This document shows, piece after piece, positions 37,864 through 46,648 of a stretch of DNA of 64,000 bases. The notes below the pieces were generated by a model. That model was not told the origin of the DNA. It saw only the letters and a list, made by a program, of their open reading frames with translations, and did no database searches. This DNA comes from Cyclobacterium qasimii M12-11B (lineage in GTDB: Bacteria > Bacteroidota > Bacteroidia > Cytophagales > Cyclobacteriaceae). Both the position numbers and the translations under genes were made by a program. Positions within the stretch are counted from its first letter, which is position 1; each line of letters starts with the position of its first letter. The stretch is from positions 62,001-126,000 of the forward strand of contig NZ_ATNM01000018.1 in assembly GCF_000427295.1 (NCBI RefSeq), given 5' to 3'.

Positions 37864-38655
37864 ATGAAAAACAGCCTGCCTATTTTAAAGCTATTCACAA
37901 TAGCACTACTTTTCATTGTTTCCTTTTCTCCGTTGACAGCCCAAGATGGCAAGCGCGATCTTTACGAGATAAGGATGTATCATATCGAAAATTCAAGCCA
38001 AGAAAAAGTAATTGATAACTACCTGGAAAATGCCTTTATCCCTGCAGCACATAGGGCAGGTGTAGAGCATGTAGGTGTATTCAAGCCTTTGTCTTCTGAA
38101 CCAGATGCAGGTAAAAAAATCTATGTTTTTTTACCATTTACTAACTCTAAAGACTTTTTCAGGTTCCAGAGAAAGTTAAATACTGATGCCAAACACCAAG
38201 CGGATGGTAAAGAATATATCCAGGCTGCTTTCGATAACCCTTCTTTCAGCAGGATAGAAACGTCTTTAATGCAAGCCTTTGAAACGAGAACCAGAATGGC
38301 ACTGCCTAAACTAAGCGCTCCTAAAAGCGAAAGAATCTATGAATTAAGAAGTTACGAATCAGCCACTGAACGTCTATACAATCAAAAAGTGAAAATGTTT
38401 AATGAGGGTGAAATCGATATTTTTGATGAATTGAATTTCAATGGCGTATTTTATGGCGAACCAATTGCTGGTGCAAATATGCCTAACCTGGTTTACATGA
38501 CTGCATTTGAAAACTTGGAAGATCGAGACGCTCATTGGGCCACTTTTAGTGATTACCCTGCTTGGTTAGACTTGAAAGCAAATAACGAGTATGACAATAC
38601 AGTAGCTAAAAATGACAAAAGACTTTTGAGACCTACTGCTTACTCAGATTTCTAA
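37864..38655 (+). CDS. Exported NIPSNAP-family protein
   Basis: 263 residues with a signal peptide (hydrophobic stretch, then PLTAQDG). Two NIPSNAP-type ferredoxin-like repeats are seen: DLYEIRMYHIENSSQEKVID (about 30-140) and RIYELRSYESATERLYNQK (about 155-260). NIPSNAP domains have no agreed enzymatic function; exported double-domain versions are common in Bacteroidota. It is a single gene bounded by a strong terminator. No partner is evident. Confidence 0.85.
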   Translation: MKNSLPILKLFTIALLFIVSFSPLTAQDGKRDLYEIRMYHIENSSQEKVIDNYLENAFIPAAHRAGVEHVGVFKPLSSEPDAGKKIYVFLPFTNSKDFFRFQRKLNTDAKHQADGKEYIQAAFDNPSFSRIETSLMQAFETRTRMALPKLSAPKSERIYELRSYESATERLYNQKVKMFNEGEIDIFDELNFNGVFYGEPIAGANMPNLVYMTAFENLEDRDAHWATFSDYPAWLDLKANNEYDNTVAKNDKRLLRPTAYSDF

Positions 38656-38670
38656 TTTTATTTTCTACAT

Positions 38671-38709
38671 AAAAAAGCCGATCATAATTTCTTATGACCG
38701 GCTTTTTTA
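38671..38709. terminator. Bidirectional rho-independent terminator
   Basis: AAAAAAGCCGATCAT and ATGACCGGCTTTTTT form a stem with one A-C mismatch and an 8-base loop, with an A-run on one side and a T-run on the other. It ends the NIPSNAP gene (plus) and can serve the facing gene at 38777-39634 (minus). Confidence 0.85.
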
Positions 38710-38776
38710 TGCCTTGAAGGACCTGGACGAAAATAGAAACTGCATTATATACGGCCATTACCTTAAAAGCCTTTAC

Positions 38777-39634
38777 TTATAATTTTTCAATTATTTCTTC
38801 TGGTGCTAACCTTTTATTTATTAAGCCAAGATTAAGCAAAGCATCCAAGGTCGTATTAATATCAAGATCAGGCACCTCCTCATCAATTGCCCAACTGGTT
38901 TGTGCAATCCATTCTTGAACATCCTTTTTATCAAGCTTATAGTTTTCACTTATAGGCAAAACAAAGCTTTGCTTGTCTTCCATAAGTGTTTTATTGATAC
39001 GGTATATTTCTTTTTGAATTTTGTGAAGCAATTCTTTATTCTCCTTTAACATTTGTCCAGAAGCAACAATTACAAAGCACGGCCAAGGTGTTGGGATTTC
39101 TCCTACCCGACGAAATATACCACTATCCACCAGTGGCTTCGTGGTATATTTTTCCCAAAGAAAAGCCTTAGCCTTATTGTCCTTAAAGGAATTAATGGCA
39201 CCGTCTAAATTACTAATAATATCAAAATCAAGGCTATTTGGATCCCAACTTTCTCTTTTCGCTAGTAGGTAAGCCATTAAATGTGAGCCAGACCCCATTC
39301 GACTTACTAAAAAAGGTGCATTCTTCAAGTCATTGAGGCTTTGTACCTCACAGGCCCCAGGAACATGAATCCCCCAAACTAAAGGAGATTTCACATGATA
39401 GCCTATGATTTTACCCGGATTCCCTTCAACCTTGTCTTTCAAAAAACTTTCAGTAAGAACAATGGCCAAATCTGTAGCACCAGTCCTAATGGCACTATTC
39501 ATGGCACCAGATCCTCTGGGCTCATTTTCCCAAACCAATTCAACCTCATCTTCTAAAAAAGGTTGTTTTTTAACCAACTGTTGCCAGGGAAAATTAAAAT
39601 GTTCCGGTACCCCTGTAATCCTTATCGTTTCCAT
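38777..39634 (-). CDS. Cytosolic substrate-binding-protein-like protein (Ca3427/NMT1-like fold)
   Basis: 285 residues from ATG 39634 (METIRITGVPEHFNFPWQQL); an in-frame ATG at 39670 adds 12 residues ending in a similar METI sequence, which I think is less likely. There is no signal peptide. Sequence features fit a periplasmic-binding-protein type II fold: RGSGAMNSAIRTGATDLAIV, SPLVWGIHVPGACEVQSLND, FLVSRMGSGSHLMAYLLA and KAFLWEKYTTKPLVDSG. The nearest family I recognise is the Ca3427-like group related to ABC-transporter binding proteins for small heterocycles or sulfonates. Without a signal and with no permease or ATPase next to it, a cytosolic binding or enzymatic role is likely. Ligand unknown. 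Confidence 0.75.
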   Translation of the reverse strand: METIRITGVPEHFNFPWQQLVKKQPFLEDEVELVWENEPRGSGAMNSAIRTGATDLAIVLTESFLKDKVEGNPGKIIGYHVKSPLVWGIHVPGACEVQSLNDLKNAPFLVSRMGSGSHLMAYLLAKRESWDPNSLDFDIISNLDGAINSFKDNKAKAFLWEKYTTKPLVDSGIFRRVGEIPTPWPCFVIVASGQMLKENKELLHKIQKEIYRINKTLMEDKQSFVLPISENYKLDKKDVQEWIAQTSWAIDEEVPDLDINTTLDALLNLGLINKRLAPEEIIEKL

Positions 39635-39758
39635 AAAACAAATATATAAAGGAAATTTTATAGTTTCCAACCAATAATTTTAGCTTTAAAATTTATGAAA
39701 TATTCGGTAAAAATGTATTTTTCAACCAAATCATAAGGTAATTGTTCTGCACTATTTA

Positions 39759-39766
39759 TATCTTTG
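39759..39766 (+). promoter_or_regulatory. Possible -7 element (TATCTTTG) before fbaA
   Basis: TATCTTTG matches the Bacteroidota TAnnTTTG -7 consensus and lies 68 bases before the fbaA start. The only upstream TTG (39742-39744) is too close for a canonical -33 box. Confidence 0.3.
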
Positions 39767-39834
39767 AGTTCCAAACCTTTCTTTCAATGGATATGGGGAG
39801 GATCAATATTTAATAGAACCATAAAATATTTAAT

Positions 39835-40896
39835 ATGAAATTCAAACCTGGAGTAAAGTACGGCGAAGAGCTTAAAGACCTATTGGCCTATGCGAAAGAA
39901 AGTGAATTTGCAATGCCTGCAGTAAACTGTATCAACAGTAATACTGTGAATGCTGTATTAGAAACCGCGAAAAGGGTCAACTCCCCGGTAATGATTCAGT
40001 TTTCAAATGGTGGTGCTCAGTTTTATGCTGGTAAAGGTCTGCCAAATGACAAGCAACAAGCTTCTATTGCAGGTGGTGTTTCTGGCGCCCTGCATGTTCA
40101 TAAAATGGCTGAAATATATGGTGTCCCTGTGGTTTTACACACGGATCATGCTGCAAAGAAATTGCTTCCTTGGATAGACGGTTTACTTGCTGAAGGGAAA
40201 GCCTATTTTGAAGCTTATAAAAAACCTCTCTTCAGCTCTCACATGCTAGATTTATCTGAAGAGTCTATCGAGGAAAACATAGAAACATCTGTAAAATATT
40301 TCAAGGAGTTTGCCAAAATCAAAATGGCAATTGAAATTGAACTAGGTGTGACTGGTGGAGAAGAAGATGGTGTAGACAATACAGAAATCGATAGCTCCAA
40401 ACTATATACTCAGCCTGAAGAAGTAGCTTATGCTTATGAGGAGTTGAAGAAAGTGGACGACCTGTTTACTGTAGCTGCAGCATTTGGAAATGTTCACGGT
40501 GTTTACAAACCGGGTAATGTTTCATTGAAACCTATAATTTTGAAAAACTCTCAGGATTATATCAATGTGAAATTCGGAACTACTGGCAAACCTGTAAATT
40601 TCGTGTTCCATGGTGGATCAGGATCTACTGTAGAAGAAATTAGAGAAGCCAATAGCTATGGTTCTGTAAAAATGAATATTGATACAGATCTTCAGTGGGC
40701 ATTCTGGGAAGGTGTGTTGAAATACTACCACAGCAAAGAAGGATATCTTCAAACTCAATTGGGAAATCCTGAAGGCGCAGACAATCCTAACAAAAAGTCT
40801 TATGACCCAAGGGTATGGCTTAGAAAAGGTGAAGATAACTTCAGCAAAAGACTGGAACTTGCTTTTGATATGCTTAATGCATTGGATAGAAATTAA
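39835..40896 (+). CDS. fbaA: Class II fructose-bisphosphate aldolase
   Basis: 353-residue zinc aldolase that interconverts fructose 1,6-bisphosphate with glyceraldehyde 3-phosphate and dihydroxyacetone phosphate in glycolysis and gluconeogenesis. Length and motifs match the FbaA branch (class IIA). Zinc and catalytic residues are in VVLHTDHAAKKLLPW; IEIELGVTGGEEDGVDN, AAAFGNVHGVYKPGNV, FVFHGGSGST and VKMNIDTDLQWAFWEG are present. It is a single transcription unit with its own terminator. No linkage to the neighbouring genes is evident. Confidence 0.97.
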   Translation: MKFKPGVKYGEELKDLLAYAKESEFAMPAVNCINSNTVNAVLETAKRVNSPVMIQFSNGGAQFYAGKGLPNDKQQASIAGGVSGALHVHKMAEIYGVPVVLHTDHAAKKLLPWIDGLLAEGKAYFEAYKKPLFSSHMLDLSEESIEENIETSVKYFKEFAKIKMAIEIELGVTGGEEDGVDNTEIDSSKLYTQPEEVAYAYEELKKVDDLFTVAAAFGNVHGVYKPGNVSLKPIILKNSQDYINVKFGTTGKPVNFVFHGGSGSTVEEIREANSYGSVKMNIDTDLQWAFWEGVLKYYHSKEGYLQTQLGNPEGADNPNKKSYDPRVWLRKGEDNFSKRLELAFDMLNALDRN

Positions 40897-40922
40897 GTTT
40901 AGAAAATGCTATTTTATTGTTA

Positions 40923-40950
40923 AAGCTGCCCTATTTGGGCAGCTTTTTTT
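40923..40950 (+). terminator. Rho-independent terminator after fbaA
   Basis: AAGCTGCCC (40923-40931), loop TATTT, GGGCAGCTT (40937-40945), then a T-run to 40950. Perfect 9-bp stem 26 bases after the fbaA stop. Confidence 0.92.
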
Positions 40951-41168
40951 GTTCTATTTTTTTTGAGATCGCTTCTAAAGCTATTACTTAATGACTTAAA
41001 GTTTTACAATTGACACTATTTAAAAGGGGACCTCAACTTACAAATCTTCTCCCTATAATGGTTTCAAAATAGCCGCTTCCCCGCTAAAAATTGTTGGCGC
41101 TTCAGGCGCACCAGCAAGGGTGTTGCCCTATTTAAGTAAAGTTTAAATTAAAACATAGAAAGGGAAAT

Positions 41169-41510
41169 TTAGACAGACTCTTTTTCGACTTGGTTCCTGA
41201 TGGCTTCTGCTACAAAATTATTCAATGAGGTCTTTGATTCCATGGCTTTTAAAGCTGCCTTTTGGTGCAAAGTAGATGGTATTCTAACATTAAAACTCCC
41301 TTTAAATGGTTTCTCAGGAGCCTTGCCCTCATCTCTACAATCTGCTAAATAACTATCTACTACCGCTTTAAAGTCCTCTTCTAAATGCTTCCCAGTTTCT
41401 CCTTCATATGAGATCAGCCCCATCACCCCTAGTACCTTACCATATAGCAAGTTATCTTCGGGACTGTACTCAATTGTGCCTGTATAACCTTTGTATTCCA
41501 AATATTTCAT
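41169..41510 (-). CDS. hicB: HicB antitoxin
   Basis: 113-residue type II antitoxin. The N-terminal partial RNase H-like HicB domain is seen as YKGYTGTIEYSPEDNLLYGK and LGVMGLISYEGETGKHLEED. A C-terminal ribbon-helix-helix DNA-binding part follows: FNVRIPSTLHQKAALKAMES then SLNNFVAEAIRNQ. It should neutralise HicA and repress its own promoter. The start overlaps the hicA stop by 4 bases (ATGA). It is the second gene of the pair, as usual when toxin comes first. Confidence 0.93.
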   Translation of the reverse strand: MKYLEYKGYTGTIEYSPEDNLLYGKVLGVMGLISYEGETGKHLEEDFKAVVDSYLADCRDEGKAPEKPFKGSFNVRIPSTLHQKAALKAMESKTSLNNFVAEAIRNQVEKESV

Positions 41511-41749
41511 AATTCCAATAATTCTTTTATCTGCCTCATCTGATACCGCTTCATAATCCCGTTTGGATGTGGTTTATGAAGTATAATTGGAACGCTCACT
41601 TCATTCTCAAATTTCACCCTTGATCCTGAAGTCTTCCCTTTCTTTACTTCCTTAAAACCAAAATACCTAAGAAGTCTCGCCAACTCTTCGTAATGAAAGT
41701 CGGATGGCATACTCAAAAACCTAGTAATTAGTTTTTCCCTCTTAGCCAT
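41507..41749 (-). CDS. hicA: HicA mRNA interferase toxin
   Basis: 80-residue toxin with the small double-stranded-RNA-binding fold; HicA proteins cleave mRNA. Motifs of this HicA subgroup are seen: FHYEELARLLRYFGFKEVKK, GSRVKF and IILHKPHPNGIMKRYQMRQI with its two histidines. It overlaps hicB by 4 bases. The pair sits between unrelated housekeeping and degradative genes, which fits a small mobile cargo, though no attachment site or integrase is seen. Confidence 0.93.
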   Translation of the reverse strand: MAKREKLITRFLSMPSDFHYEELARLLRYFGFKEVKKGKTSGSRVKFENEVSVPIILHKPHPNGIMKRYQMRQIKELLEL

Positions 41750-42097
41750 AAACTCAATGCAACTACATTTAGTTGCATATTACAAACTATTTTTTCATTT
41801 TCATAATGAATATCGCCTTAAACCCCTGATTGTAGGCATTGTACCGACCTGTTTGGTGTCGTCCCGTTTTATGTATCTGAGTGGTAGGTTCTCCCCGTTC
41901 ACTTCAGTACCTATCTGGGTTAATAACACACTCCTATTAAACAAAAAAAGCACCGAGTCGAAACCCGATGCTTTATAACTGTGTTCATGATAACTTTATT
42001 CATGTTTCAGGTCAAACCTGTTCCTGAAATTGAAAGAATATCCTTGCTTAAGGATTAAGCCATTTTGTCAAATGGGCTTTTCTATCGTTTGCATTTT
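41750..42097. other. Gap upstream of hicA
   Basis: 348 bases between hicA and the esterase gene. The hicAB promoter must lie in its left part; I cannot place it. The right part holds a minus-strand terminator. A plus-strand frame at 41757-41978 has no recognisable family features and I do not call it. Confidence 0.5.
41943..41971 (-). terminator. Rho-independent terminator after the esterase gene
   Basis: On the minus strand GCATCGGG (41964-41971) pairs with CTCGGTGC (41950-41957) using two wobble pairs, followed by a T7 run. It lies about 125 bases after the stop at 42098. Confidence 0.65.
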
Positions 42098-44143
42098 TTA
42101 CGGAAAAGGCTTTGATTTTTCGTTACCTCCACGCTCAGGCAATAATGAGTGTTCTTTTTTCAACTCAGTGTTTTCATGAAGTACCAATGGGTTGGTAATG
42201 CTCAAATTCTCCAACAAGTCTGGTAAATCATAATGCTTCAATGCACCTGCTACTGTATAATTAATTTCACTAGTATTGTACTTAAAAGACTCTACAATTC
42301 CTCTGTATGAACTCATTGGATCTATTAATGCTATTGAAGATATAGCAGTGTTGAAATTTGCTGCATGAAGCAGTACCGAAGACATTTCTCCTTTAGCAAG
42401 GCCTTTGATCTCTCTGGCGCCTTCTTTTTCCTGTAATACAGCTACCAGACGATTGGCATCACCTGCATCAATTCCCACAATGCTTCTTCCAATAAGAATG
42501 CTTTCAAACCAGAGGTTATATGAATGGCCGTCGAAATTGGCATCGCCTCTAAAGCCACCATTGCCCATCTCTCCGGTATTTAAGAGGTCCGGTGCAAGCA
42601 CCATGGCTCCTGCTTTAACTAAAGCCTCCATGTCTCCGCCAACACCAGCATCAAGAGCTTTACCAGAAGGATCTAAATAAAGCACCGCTTTATCCGTAGC
42701 CTGGTCAGGTTTCATCAATAGATAAGGCAACCAGTAGTCTCCCTCTCCCTTCATAAGGTGTTTTTCTATGGTATACCCGTCGCGTTGAAATCTTCCCACC
42801 ATCATGGTTTCTGACAATATTTCTGGCTTTTGATAACCGGAAAGTTTCTTTGCCCAGGCTACTTTCTCTTCCAAAGAGCCATTCAATTCCTGTAGCTCAG
42901 CCTTGTTAAGGTCATACGTTGTTTTACCATTATAGCTAGTCACTAGCTGCCCTGTTGGTGATACCTGCAAAATCTCCATGGACAATGTATCTATGTCCTG
43001 GTCCACTACTGATCCTGGAAGGTCTAGGTGTTTTCTAAAGAAAGCATACATGCGCTCTCTGTTTTTCTTTGTCGAAGCATGGCCATCATCATCTTCAATT
43101 TTTTGAAAATTCTCAGAAACACCATAGGCATCATATATTCTTTGAACCTCCTTACTTGTTTCTCTAACCCCTTCTATATTGAACATGTCACGGGTAGTGG
43201 AGATAAGCAGGTTGGGTTTAGGAGCTCTGACGATCATTAGATCAGAATGGTCTAATCCCTCTGCAATGGCATGGTAAAAATTTTGTTCTGCATCCTGAGG
43301 ACCATGAGTAAGCATCAGTCGCTTAAAATTGGTAATGTAGTTTTCAGGGGCAGAGGCGTTAATCCTTTCATCAAAGGCCGCAATTTGTGAGGATTGTGTA
43401 CCTCCTCCAGACCTACCTGTGATTCCAATTCTTTCAGGATCCACTTCTTTTCTAGTCATTAGGTAATCTACCACCCTGATACCATCCCATATCATGTGCC
43501 TGGCCTCAGAGGAGCCTACAACAAATGCTTGTGCTCCTGGATAAGAATGTTGCTTCGTGGGACCACCTACAAGATCTTTATTGGTTTCATGATCAAAATA
43601 TTCCAATCTTTCTCCTTGTCCAACAGGGTCGAAGCCAAAGACAATAAAGCCTTTTTTCACCAGGTTAAGAATTACATGCTGGTAAGTAGGAGCTCTATAA
43701 GCCAAAGGAGTATGCCCTGAGCAATATATAATGGTAGGTGTTTTCCCTTTCACTCCGTCAGGAATAAACAGGGTCCCACTTACATAAAATCCCGGCTGGG
43801 ACTCAAATACAATGTTTTCCAATTTATATCCATCGCCTTTATGCTTTCCGGTAACTTTTGGATTTAAAGGAGTTTTTTCAGGAAAAGGACCTACTACTTT
43901 CATTAGCTTGTCTTTCGCATTGGCCTGCCAGTCTTTCCATTCGTTCAAGGAAGTGATGGAGGAAATGGCCTTTTCTCTTTTTTCAAGCATTTCAAGTGCT
44001 TGTTGGCTTTGGTGTTTGTAGAGGGCATTGGGACCATCGGTAAAGTTAACCCAGTGAGATTGGATCACTGTTAGGTCTTCTTGAGCAAACCCGATGGTAG
44101 ACAAGCCTATAAAAAGCAGTAGTGTCAGTGGTATGTTTTTCAT
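42098..44143 (-). CDS. Exported acetyl-xylan-esterase-like alpha/beta hydrolase, two-domain
   Basis: 681 residues with a signal peptide (MKNIPLTLLLFIGLSTIGFA). The N-terminal alpha/beta hydrolase has GTLFIPDGVKGKTPTIIYCS, a nucleophile Ser in ITGRSGGGTQSSQIAAF, and DDGHAS supplying the probable catalytic His. The remaining ~300 residues look like a second, degenerate hydrolase domain (AVLYLDPSGKALDAGVGGDM, MVLAPDLLNTGEMGNGG) without a clear GxSxG. It belongs to the AXE1/abhydrolase group seen in carbohydrate-degradation loci, so it probably removes acyl or methyl esters from glycans. It is separated from the upstream operon by a likely terminator. Confidence 0.85.
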   Translation of the reverse strand: MKNIPLTLLLFIGLSTIGFAQEDLTVIQSHWVNFTDGPNALYKHQSQQALEMLEKREKAISSITSLNEWKDWQANAKDKLMKVVGPFPEKTPLNPKVTGKHKGDGYKLENIVFESQPGFYVSGTLFIPDGVKGKTPTIIYCSGHTPLAYRAPTYQHVILNLVKKGFIVFGFDPVGQGERLEYFDHETNKDLVGGPTKQHSYPGAQAFVVGSSEARHMIWDGIRVVDYLMTRKEVDPERIGITGRSGGGTQSSQIAAFDERINASAPENYITNFKRLMLTHGPQDAEQNFYHAIAEGLDHSDLMIVRAPKPNLLISTTRDMFNIEGVRETSKEVQRIYDAYGVSENFQKIEDDDGHASTKKNRERMYAFFRKHLDLPGSVVDQDIDTLSMEILQVSPTGQLVTSYNGKTTYDLNKAELQELNGSLEEKVAWAKKLSGYQKPEILSETMMVGRFQRDGYTIEKHLMKGEGDYWLPYLLMKPDQATDKAVLYLDPSGKALDAGVGGDMEALVKAGAMVLAPDLLNTGEMGNGGFRGDANFDGHSYNLWFESILIGRSIVGIDAGDANRLVAVLQEKEGAREIKGLAKGEMSSVLLHAANFNTAISSIALIDPMSSYRGIVESFKYNTSEINYTVAGALKHYDLPDLLENLSITNPLVLHENTELKKEHSLLPERGGNEKSKPFP

Positions 44144-44246
44144 TTAAAGAAAGTTTGTAATTAAATGGTCCAACTGGTTTTCAAAACCAGCTGTCGTTTG
44201 TTTATAAAATTTATTTAGTTAAATATTAGGCCGCTACTATTGGAGT

Positions 44247-44290
44247 AAAAACGGAAGGTTTTTTCCTTCAAAACAAAAGAAAAACCTTCC
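44247..44290 (-). terminator. Terminator-like hairpin after the Gfo/Idh operon
   Basis: On the minus strand GGAAGGTTTTTC (44279-44290) and GAAAAAACCTTCC (44253-44265) form a stem of about 12 pairs with an A/T-rich base, then G and T5. It lies 54 bases after the stop at 44344. Confidence 0.65.
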
Positions 44291-44343
44291 TGATTTATTG
44301 TAAAGAATAAAATACCAACTTTTTAGCTCTTTATTCTTAGTAA

Positions 44344-45717
44344 TTATACTTGATCTGGAACAACATAGGGAGGTCGGCTAGGTCTGGTAAGCATGGTATC
44401 TGCCTCAGAATCGTTAGCAAACTTCTCATAATCCCCCATAAACTTAAGACCTCTCTCCAAACGATAGGAAATGTTAGCTATCTGCGGTAAAGCAGAAGAA
44501 TAATAGCCTTCTCTAATATCGCAATTCAATGCTTCATTGTTTCCTGCCCTGACACTATCAAGGAAGTTAGCATAATGCTCAGAACCTCCTGGAGCAGCCA
44601 CCAATACATTACTACCGGAAACTTCAGATTTAGCCATTTGGGAAGTAGCAAATGGTTCTTTCTCATCTGTACGGAAAGCTTTCCAAGTACCGCCGTTAAG
44701 TTCAAGGTACCCATCAGTGCCATAAAACATGTTTCCTATTTTGGTTCCAAGACTAGACTCTCCATTGGTATACCTTCCACGGGTTTCAAATTCCAAGGTT
44801 TTACCATCCTCATACTTAAAGATGGAGGTCTGCGTATTAGGGGTTTCCTGAGAACATTCTTGAGGGGTTATTCCGTAAATGGCTCCTGAAGAAAATACAG
44901 ATACAGGATGCTCATTTTTATTCAATCCCCAGCGAGCAACATCAAATTGATGTGGCCCTTGGTTTCCGGTATCACCATTTCCTGTATCCCAGTGCCAATG
45001 CCAGTTATAATGTCCTTTTTTCTCGTTATATGCCCTGTACGGTGCTGGCCCTAGCCACATGTCGTAATGTAAGCCTGTAGGCGGTGCACTGTCTTTGGCA
45101 ATACCAAAACTATTTCTTGGCTTGTAACATAAGCCTCTGGCCATGTACACTTCGCCTATATTACCATCATGAAGAAATTTCATGGCTTCTTGTACATTCT
45201 CAATAGACCTATTTTGAAAACCTACCTGAACAACTCTGTCGTATTTTCTGGCTGCTTCAATCATCTTCCTGCCTTCAAAGACATTATGACTAGCAGGTTT
45301 TTCAACATAAACGTGTTTTCCAGCCTGACATGCCCAAATAGTGCCAAGTGCATGCCAATGGTTTGGGGTAGCAAATGAAACGGCATCAATTTCCGGATCA
45401 TCCAAAACCTTCCGCATGTCCCATTCTGTAGCAGGCTTGTCTCCTACTGAATCCTTTACCAATTTTACTTTTTCAGCCCAGGTATTCTCATCCGTATCAC
45501 ACAAGGTTTTGATGACAACATTTCGGCTTTCCTTAAGCTTACAATATTGGTTGATATGATTGGTTCCTTGACCCCTAATCCCGATCATTCCGATCTGTAT
45601 ACGGTCATTGGCACCTAAAATATTCCCATAGGATTTGGCACTCATGGTCATCCCAGCTACTGCTAGACCCGCACTTCCCAAAAGGCTTTTTTTGATAAAA
45701 TCTCTTCTTTCTGTCAT
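44344..45717 (-). CDS. Tat-exported Gfo/Idh/MocA family oxidoreductase
   Basis: 457 residues with a twin-arginine signal: MTERRDFIKKSLLGSAGLAV. The NAD(P)-binding Rossmann domain follows (IQIGMIGIRGQGTNHINQY), then the family EKP motif in HVYVEKPASHNVFEGRKMIE. The C-terminal part has HYNWHWHWDTGNGDTGNQGP, typical of the exported Bacteroidota/Planctomycete branch. Tat export lets the enzyme cross the membrane folded with its cofactor, so it acts in the periplasm, probably on a sugar or glycoside ring hydroxyl. It is the last of five genes in an operon starting at 50564, 33 bases after its upstream neighbour. Confidence 0.92.
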   Translation of the reverse strand: MTERRDFIKKSLLGSAGLAVAGMTMSAKSYGNILGANDRIQIGMIGIRGQGTNHINQYCKLKESRNVVIKTLCDTDENTWAEKVKLVKDSVGDKPATEWDMRKVLDDPEIDAVSFATPNHWHALGTIWACQAGKHVYVEKPASHNVFEGRKMIEAARKYDRVVQVGFQNRSIENVQEAMKFLHDGNIGEVYMARGLCYKPRNSFGIAKDSAPPTGLHYDMWLGPAPYRAYNEKKGHYNWHWHWDTGNGDTGNQGPHQFDVARWGLNKNEHPVSVFSSGAIYGITPQECSQETPNTQTSIFKYEDGKTLEFETRGRYTNGESSLGTKIGNMFYGTDGYLELNGGTWKAFRTDEKEPFATSQMAKSEVSGSNVLVAAPGGSEHYANFLDSVRAGNNEALNCDIREGYYSSALPQIANISYRLERGLKFMGDYEKFANDSEADTMLTRPSRPPYVVPDQV

Positions 45718-45750
45718 TTCAATTTTTTGAATAATTTTGGTTCTCTTGTC

Positions 45751-46638
45751 CTATAAGTTTTTTAGGAACCTATCAAATGTTTCTTTTTGGGCAATCATAG
45801 CTGCTAATTTGTCAGCCGGATCACTATGTGCTTCAATTAGTATCCATCCATTGTAATCGGCTTGGTCCATCAACTTGAAAAGTTCCTGAAAAGGATAATC
45901 ATTTTCATCAAAAGCCCGGATATGAGTGGTATCTCCTAACCATTGTTTGACCATATCAAAATTCCCCTCAAGTCCTGGATCCATTAGGTCCGTATTGTTG
46001 CTGTTCCAGCAAATTTTAACATTAGAAGAGGTTACCTGATCAAATATTTCTTTCATTACAGGTAGCTGTTGGGTTACTTTTCCATGAACTTCTACCCGCA
46101 CCAACTGACCATAGTCTTTGGCATAATCACCTACCTCACTAAAGGATTTTGCAATTTGCGCAATGGTTTTCTCCCTGGATACTTCTTCTGGAAGTCGGTT
46201 GGGCTTTACTTTAATTCCCGTGGCACCAATGTCATGGCACAATTTGATGTATTCTTTGGTATCTCTAATATTTGCAGCCAACTCTGCAGGGTCCGCACTA
46301 TGGTATTCATAATTGCTACCGTACCCAACACAGGTCACTGGACTGCCTTTAAACCTCTTTTTAACTTCTTTCCGTTCTTTTTTGCTAAGACTCGTTTCCA
46401 CGCCATGGGCATGTTGTGTCCGAAGCTCTACCCCTTCATAGCCTGCTTTTTCACAGTTAGAGATAAGTTCTGGCAAAGCCCAGTCTTTTCCCCACAGGTA
46501 GGTCACCAAACCCAACTTCATGGAAGCTGCCCTAGGAATAGCTGGACTGGCCCATGTGGCCCCCATACTGCTTAGCGCTATCCCGGATAAAAGGCTTTTT
46601 TTAAGAAAATCTCTTCGATTATTTTGATCGTTATTCAT
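45751..46638 (-). CDS. Tat-exported sugar phosphate isomerase/epimerase-like TIM-barrel protein
   Basis: 295 residues. The signal has twin arginines (NRRDFLKKSLLSGIALSS). The AP-endonuclease-2/xylose-isomerase-like barrel is seen in KLGLVTYLWGKDWALPELIS, GYEGVELRTQHAHGVET, KLCHDIGATGIKVKPNRLP, VRVEVHGKVTQQLPVMKEIF and NGWILIEAHSDPADKL. Glu/His metal ligands of the family are plausible in VEVHG and IEAHSD. Exported members in operons with Gfo/Idh oxidoreductases are linked to 3-keto-glycoside chemistry in other Bacteroidota; that link is inference here. It is 10 bases from the upstream hydrolase gene. Confidence 0.88.
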   Translation of the reverse strand: MNNDQNNRRDFLKKSLLSGIALSSMGATWASPAIPRAASMKLGLVTYLWGKDWALPELISNCEKAGYEGVELRTQHAHGVETSLSKKERKEVKKRFKGSPVTCVGYGSNYEYHSADPAELAANIRDTKEYIKLCHDIGATGIKVKPNRLPEEVSREKTIAQIAKSFSEVGDYAKDYGQLVRVEVHGKVTQQLPVMKEIFDQVTSSNVKICWNSNNTDLMDPGLEGNFDMVKQWLGDTTHIRAFDENDYPFQELFKLMDQADYNGWILIEAHSDPADKLAAMIAQKETFDRFLKNL

Positions 46639-46648
46639 TGTTTTGGGT

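Noticed and set aside
41757-41978. Possible relic of a transposase or integrase upstream of hicA
   Set aside because: The frame has no recognisable catalytic motif, and no terminal repeats or target duplication were seen.
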